Positions 58,076 to 64,000 of a DNA stretch of 64,000 nt are shown piece after piece. Numbering within the stretch: the first letter of the stretch is position 1; every line of letters begins with the position of its first letter. The translations under genes and the position numbers were made by a program. The stretch is taken from contig JAKSZT010054215.1 of the NCBI GenBank assembly GCA_026826555.1, positions 21,464,720 through 21,528,719 of the forward strand, in the 5' to 3' direction. Source of the DNA: Tolypeutes matacus. Lineage: Eukaryota > Chordata > Mammalia > Cingulata > Chlamyphoridae. Below the pieces are notes generated by a model that saw only the letters and a list, made by a program, of their open reading frames with translations, made no database searches and was not told where the DNA came from.

Positions 58076-58619
58076 GTAACAAAATGCTCGATATGCAGCT
58101 ATCTCTAAAAAAATTGTTCTCAGAAGTACCTTCTTGAGTCTCATGGCTTATATTTCCCTTGTATCAATTAGCTCCCTACTACCAGAAGCCCCTGCTTCTC
58201 TGATGTACACTCTTCTTAAAACGGTTTCATGAATCTTACCTGTGCATAGCAAACTCCTAAGAGAATCGTGGATAAGATGAATCCATAGAAGCGTTTCAAA
58301 TATGCTTAGGGTTTTTATTATTATTTTATCCTAACAACTGCCCTAAATTCAACTGTTCACCGAAGGAGAAATCTCTCTCCCTCACTCTCCACATTCTTGA
58401 TACACTGCCTCTTTCATATTTTCCACCATGTTCTTACTTGGAGCCAATCACCTCTTGCATGCTTAAAGCTTTTAGAGCAAACACTTGTTTGTGCCTTTAT
58501 GCCAGTTTCCTCTGTTCGATTTTCCTTCCAATTGGGCCTTATCTCCTTGACTTAATATACACCACCATTTCTTCCCTTGAATTAACCACTGGAGTCAAGG
58601 GGAAATGTTGTTGGTGTTT
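58076..58619. other. Unique noncoding DNA
   Basis: No gene recognised. 58300-58350 may hold a MIR scrap. Confidence 0.45.
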
Positions 58620-58800
58620 TGTTCAGGATTATACAGAACCTATAAATTAATTTTAACAAATTGACATCTTTTGCAAAGTTTATCTGCCCACCTGGGTACA
58701 CACATGGTAAGGGCTCCAATTTTTAAAAATCTTTTTTAATTTCAGATTAAATTTGACTTGTTTCATTATGAAAGTAATCATTTGCTCAACTTTTCTTTCT
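58620..58800 (-). mobile_element. L1 ORF2 fragment, reverse
   Basis: 'caggattatacagaaccta', 'taaattaattttaacaaatt' and 'gacatcttttgcaaagttta' correspond to the text at 50495-50650 and to reverse L1 ORF2. Confidence 0.6.
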
Positions 58801-59289
58801 TCCAGGCAGATTTTTTTTTTTTTTTTAAAGAGTAGTTGTGGGTTACAGAACAACCTTGCAGGTACTTTCTAATACTCTCAGATTGCCCAAGATGATCTCT
58901 ATGGCCTTTTTTCTTAGCATGATTTTAAGAGGATAAGAGCAAAATGACAAGGTATAAAGAGTGGTGAGAATGGTGGGAAACTTTCTATACGTCCAACATC
59001 AGCGAAGAGCTAGTCTGTCTTACTAAATACAGATGTGCTAATGGTCCTACAGCTCACATGACCCTCTTAAGTAACTTCATCTCAGGAATGAAGGAACACT
59101 GCTAAGGCTGCTCCCTCAACCCAGTGGCACAGAAGCCGACCCCTGTAACCCAAAGTGGGGGGTAGACAGGAAGGAAGAGCAGTGGTATTTGAGAATTCTA
59201 CACAAGGTACAAAATGTCCAAAAGTTTGCAGAAGCCATCCATCTAAGCCTAACATGCTGTTTTACTAATAACGCAGTTACATCTGTATC
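58801..59289. other. Noncoding DNA, no clear repeat
   Basis: A T run lies at 58809-58826. The rest is unrecognised. Confidence 0.5.
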
Positions 59290-60215
59290 TGCCTTTATTT
59301 TTATTGTTTAAATTAACAGCTTTATTGAGATTTAATTCACATACCATAGTATTTGCCATTTTCAAGTGTACAATTCAGTGATTTGTTACAATATTCACAA
59401 AGCTGAACATCTATCACCACTATCTAATTCCAGAACATTTTCATCATCCAAAAAAAAACAAAAAAACCCTATAACCATTAGAGTCACACCCTATTTCCCC
59501 CTCCCCACAGTCCCTGGTAGCCACTAATCTACTTTGTCTCTATGGATTTGTTTATTCTGAACATTTCAAATAAATGGGATTAAGGGACTATGTGGCCATT
59601 TGTGTCTGGCTTCTTTCACTTAGCATAATGTTTTCAAGGTTCATCCATGTTGTGGCACGTATCAGAACTTCATTATTAATGGCTGAATAATATTCCACTG
59701 TATGACTATACCACATCTTCTTCATCCATTCATCAGCTGATGGACAAAGGAGTTGTTTCCACAGTTTTACTCTTATGAATAATGCTGCTATAAACATTTG
59801 TGTACATTTTTGTACAAAATTTTGTATGGACATATGTTTTCAATTCTCTAGGGTAAATACCTAGAAGTAGAATTGCTCCTATGTTATATGGTAACTCTGT
59901 TTAACTTTGAGGAACTACCAAACTGTTTCCCAAACTGGCTGCACCATTTTACATTCCTACCTGCAAAGTAAGAGGGCTCCAATTTGTCTACATCCTTGCC
60001 AACACATTGTCTTTTTCATTCTTGCCGTTGCAGTGACTGTGTAGTATCTCTTTGTGGTTTTGATTTTCATTTCCCTAATTACTAATGATGAGTATCTATT
60101 ATGTGTTTATTGACCATTTTTATAACTTTTTTTGGAGAAGTATCTATTCAAATATTTTGCCCATTTTTCAATTGGCTTGTCTTTTTATTGAGTTGTAAGA
60201 GTTACGTATATATTT
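59290..60215 (-). mobile_element. L1 3' UTR and end of ORF2, reverse
   Basis: Opens with 'cagctttattgagatttaat' and proceeds through 'agccactaatctactttgtc', 'ttcatccatgttgtggcacg', 'gaggaactaccaaactgttt' and 'gagttgtaagagttacgta'. This is the reverse of the last 900 bp of an L1M-type element. Stops and indels show it is dead. The 81-codon minus frame (59588-59833) is a relic of ORF2. Confidence 0.9.
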
Positions 60216-61215
60216 GGAAAGTGATTTGTGTGCCGTTGAGAAGGATGTGCTGTTGATGGGTACAGTTGGTTGACAGTTTTATTCAAGTCTTGTTGAATTA
60301 TCTATTTCTCCCATCAATACCTTGTTTTTCCATCTATTTTGGCTTTTGAGATCATATATGCTTAAAATTGCTGTGTCTTCCAGTGGATTGACTTTATATC
60401 TTTGTAAAATGACCTGGTTTGTCTCAGGTAACAAATTTTGTCTTAAAATTTGTTTGATATTAATATAGCCACCACAGCTCTGAGTACTGTTTGCAAGGCT
60501 TAGCTCTTTCCATCTTTTACTTTTAACCCCTTTGTGACTTTGGATCTAAAGTATGTCTTGTTGTCCTGTATAGATAGCATACAGTTGATTATGGTTTTCC
60601 TTCATTCATTTTACCGAGGTTTGCCTTTTGATTACGAGCATTTAGTCCACTTACAGTTAATATAATTACTAGGAAGGTAGGGTTTCCATCTGTCATTTTG
60701 CAATTTGTTTTCCATGTCATATTTTTTGTTGTTGCTCCTGTTCCTCCCTCACTGCTTTTTTCTGTGTGAAATAGATATTTTCTAATATATCATTTTAATT
60801 CCCGTGTAATTCCCTTTACTTTAGGTTTTGAATTATTTCTTAGTGGTTTTCCTGTGATTACAATTAACATCTTGACTTAAAACAATATAGTTCAAATTAA
60901 TACCAACCTAATTTCAATAGTATGTGAAAACTTGGCTCCATTAGAGCTTCATCCCCTCTCCTTTCCTTTTTACTACTGCTGTCATACAAACATCATCTTT
61001 AGACATTGTAAATCCATCAACACAGTTTTATAAATTATTGGTTTATACAGTTGTCTTTTAAATCAGAAGAAAAGAGTTACATATAAAAGACAGTATAAAT
61101 GAATTTTTGTACCTATTTATTTACCTTTACCAGTGCTTGCTTTCTTCATGTGGATTCAAGTTACTGTACAGGTCCTTTCATGGCAACCGTTGCAGGGCAG
61201 GTTTACTAGGATGGA
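60216..61215 (-). mobile_element. L1 internal segment, reverse, joined to the 3' end
   Basis: After 60215 the text jumps to more 5'-lying L1 sequence: 'gagaaggatgtgctgttgat', 'atagccaccacagctctgag', 'gacagtataaatgaattttt' and 'ctttcttcatgtggattcaa'. The missing ORF2 part implies an internal deletion or a second copy. Confidence 0.75.
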
Positions 61216-64000
61216 CTCTCTCAGTTTTTGTTTTGACAATTTTTTGCTCAGGTTCTCATTGATTTTATGGAGTAGATTTTCAGAGGTATTTGCTCTGCCA
61301 TTCCAGAATTTGAGAACCCTTAGCTGTCTTTTTACAGGAAATTTTAGTGAGATATTCACCCTCATTTTAAAACTCGGTATTACTACGTGTCTCAGCATTA
61401 ATATCTCCTATTTAACAGTTTCCAGGCCAATAAAAAAATGCAGAAAATTCACTACCACCACCTTTTTCTTCCAAGGGAAACCCTAAAACTGCTTCCTAAA
61501 ACTGAACAAAGGACGAAAGTCATTAGAGACGGTCGTATTTTTAGTAACAAGTTTCCCAGATTCCTAAAATTATATTGACAACATCTGAAAGCTGGTTCCT
61601 GGAGAGATGACCTCGATTTCAATTGTAACACTGCTGGCGCTCAGCTACCTTGAAAATTTGTGTTAATGAAAGCTTCAACAACTGTGCTCATCACACTGTG
61701 AACACTTGCTGAGAAAGGGCAAGAGGACAGTGTCATATTTTCTGATGAACTATTCTAGAGAAGGGTGTCACAGGGAGCCACAGATAACACATCCTTTCAA
61801 AAGGAGAATCAAAGACCCAGCGCTCCCAGAAGTCCCGGCCATCCCCAACAGAGCATCCCCATCAATTCTGGGCCAGGTGTGGCTCGCAGATGACTCCCTC
61901 ACTGACACCCTTTCTTCTGGGAGTAATGAAAAGAGAAGGGAAACGGTAGAGCAGGACCTTGGACATTTTCCCCTTGTAGGTGTCCTACCAGTCTCCTGCA
62001 GCAGCAATTTTAAGGCACCTAACACAATAGAAGACAGAGAATTTGTTCACTTCATCTCCGAGTGTCCCTGAATCATACTCATTCTTTCCTGCACTCTCTC
62101 GCTAGAGCAACAATAATTTTTCTATCTGCCGAGACTGAAAACAAATCGCGATGGAGAACTGTGACAGCAGAGACGTTTCTGTCCCTTGTGGGTAAGAATT
62201 CAGTCCCATTTTGCCTTCAGGAAGTTCCACCCTCAAGCCCAATTCCCCACCTTGATACAGACTAGTCTACATTCCCCTGCTGCTACCACCAACTGTCACC
62301 TTGCATGCCCAGAAGGGCTAAGAGCTCAGTATCACCCTCCCAGACCACTTCACCTCACCACCAATCTGCATAACACTGCACAACATCCCCTTCCCCAGCT
62401 CCAGGACTCCACAGCTCCGCTGGGGCACAAATCATACATTAGAAAGTATAACATACATAGGCAGCCAGAAAAGCACTGAAAATGGTGCCCAGTTCCCGCA
62501 GCACTGCCCCTTTTACTTCCTAGCTTAGACATTCCTTTCCTGGCCAAGAGCCTCTACTCCGTCAGAACCAAAGTTAGCCCAGTTGTGCTCAGAGGTCCTG
62601 CAGCAGCTCACCCTACTCCACTCCCAGGCATTACTTTAACCAGAAAGGATGAGTAGGATCATTCCCTGGTAACAGCTCAAATGAAAACAGCACATGGGTA
62701 TCAGGGAGCTGAGCAGTGGCAGTAAAACACTATATTGGTTCCTTTAATTTTTCACTCTTCAAATCCTGTGGTCACCAGGTTATCCGATACATGTATCCAT
62801 ACAGAAAATACATTAAAGCACTTGCAAGTATGATGTGTGACTTTGGGGTTTTTCTCCAGGCCTGTTTTAAACCAGGAGTAAATATTGCTCTTTTTATAAT
62901 CGATCAAAACCAGAAAACAGCAACACAAGTCTCCATATCAATTAGTTTCCACAGAGCCAAGTTTTATTACGCCATCTTCTCACTTTTTCTACTGTTGTTG
63001 TTCTTGGCAGAAATCAAGATGCACTTAAGAGTGTGATTTAAGATGTTTAAATTGATAAGCACAATAAAACACATTAAAGATTAGAAATTCTGAATTACCA
63101 TGTGGATGTGTATGAGGAGATCTAAGTTTACATGCTTCACAAAAATAAGCTCAATCTCCAAACAAGCTGCAACATTTAATGAGAAAAATCTCTCTCAGCT
63201 AGTTATTTAATTTCCTCGGGCCTAGAAACCAATGTCAAAAGTGAAATGCAGAACCACCTAACTTCTTTGAATATGGATGCTAAAAAAAAGTCTTTACCAC
63301 TCCCCCACACCCCCCAGAAAAAGTCATGATATGTAACAGGAAATAGATAAGACACAAGTGACTATGAGGGAAAAACAAGAAAATCTGTATACATTTCTAC
63401 TCTATTAAAATCCACCAGTAATTTCTATTATTTTGCTTTTGTTAGAGTGTTACTAAGTTTCTTTCCTGATACTACCTCTACAAGATGCAGATATTAAATA
63501 ACGTGACTGATTATTTTTAAACATTATTTAAACAATCAACACTTTGGCTCGTCGTTATAGTCACCTTGGAACTCCAAACATTTATTTCCAAAGTAAGCCA
63601 TCATTCAACACCTTCTTAGACCTTCTCTTGTTGGAGTACTTGCCATGGAAGCCCATATCCCATTACATCCAACACCCTTAGTGTTGGCAAGTCTGTTTTC
63701 CCAGGGGATAAATTTAACTTCTAGAAACAGCTTCAAAGCCAACCATAATGACCAAGACCAGTGTTCAATCCAGTTAAGGCCATTTTAATGAGGTTTACCA
63801 AAAGGTAATAAGACTAATATGGCTAGCAAACTGACCCAGAAGACAGTTTTGACAGGGAGATTGCCAAGAAATTCACCAATGTATGTTTACCCCATTAGAG
63901 TAAATGCGGGGCTTCCCAAGAAACAACCTCGGATGGCAGTGCTCTTTTAAGGTCCAGCACCTGATAAAAAAATGAATCATTCCCAATGTTACTGCCGTCC
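61216..64000. other. Unique noncoding DNA
   Basis: No gene or repeat family recognised. Frames at 61133-61486, 61706-62071, 62186-62479 and 62716-63036 have no domains; the first is partly L1. 63400-63600 is AT-rich and non-repetitive. Confidence 0.5.

Noticed and set aside
1..64000. CRISPR arrays, operons, prophage or other bacterial systems
   Set aside because: Sequence is mammalian in repeat content. The only regularly repeated array is the 30-bp minisatellite, which has no spacers.

Overview
The window is nuclear DNA of a placental mammal, almost certainly a xenarthran (armadillo or sloth). It carries several tRNA-Ala-derived SINEs of the Dasypus 'DAS' type, an L1 3' untranslated region of a kind I associate with xenarthrans, and three related solo LTRs. 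Beneath these lies the usual old mammalian repeat layer: MIR, L2, L3/CR1, MLT1, MER5A, MER20 and Tigger. The species call rests on remembered repeat families, not on a database search.

I find no protein-coding exon or functional RNA gene that I can defend. The longest open frame (44650-45216, 188 codons) has no recognisable domain and is within chance expectation for 64 kb. The only recognisable protein relic is the decayed C-terminal tail of a Tigger (pogo-like) transposase inside an internally deleted element at 36318-37355. The window therefore looks intergenic or deep-intronic.

Layout. 1-7080: mostly unique DNA, with a solo LTR inserted in a MER20 copy near 3 kb. 7.1-8.2 kb: a dimeric SINE and a reverse MER5A. 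9.87-10.65 kb: a long inverted repeat with about 360-bp arms, centred on a 10-N assembly gap. 11.6-18.3 kb: mainly unique DNA with old fragments. 18.9-21 kb: an L2 copy in reverse orientation, interrupted by a MIR and two SINEs. 21.27 kb: a strong CTCF-type motif. 22.9-23.3 kb: a hAT-like MITE split by a SINE with perfect target-site duplications. 27.9-37.4 kb: L2, MLT1, SINE, L1, LTR and Tigger copies. 37.4-43 kb: mostly unique DNA. 43-48 kb: L2, L1 ends, MIR, MLT1 and L3. 50.0-50.1 kb: a 30-bp minisatellite containing the second 10-N gap. 50.5-52.3 kb: L1 and L2 fragments. 55.7-56.3 kb: a MER5A followed directly by a dimeric SINE with a 16-bp duplication. 57.6-58.1 kb: a complete solo LTR. 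58.6-61.2 kb: reverse L1 pieces. 61.2-64 kb: unique DNA.

No genes work together here. The main interest is structural: the inverted duplication at the gap, the gapped minisatellite, clean nested insertions that give a relative chronology, and several non-repetitive AT-rich stretches that could be conserved noncoding elements.
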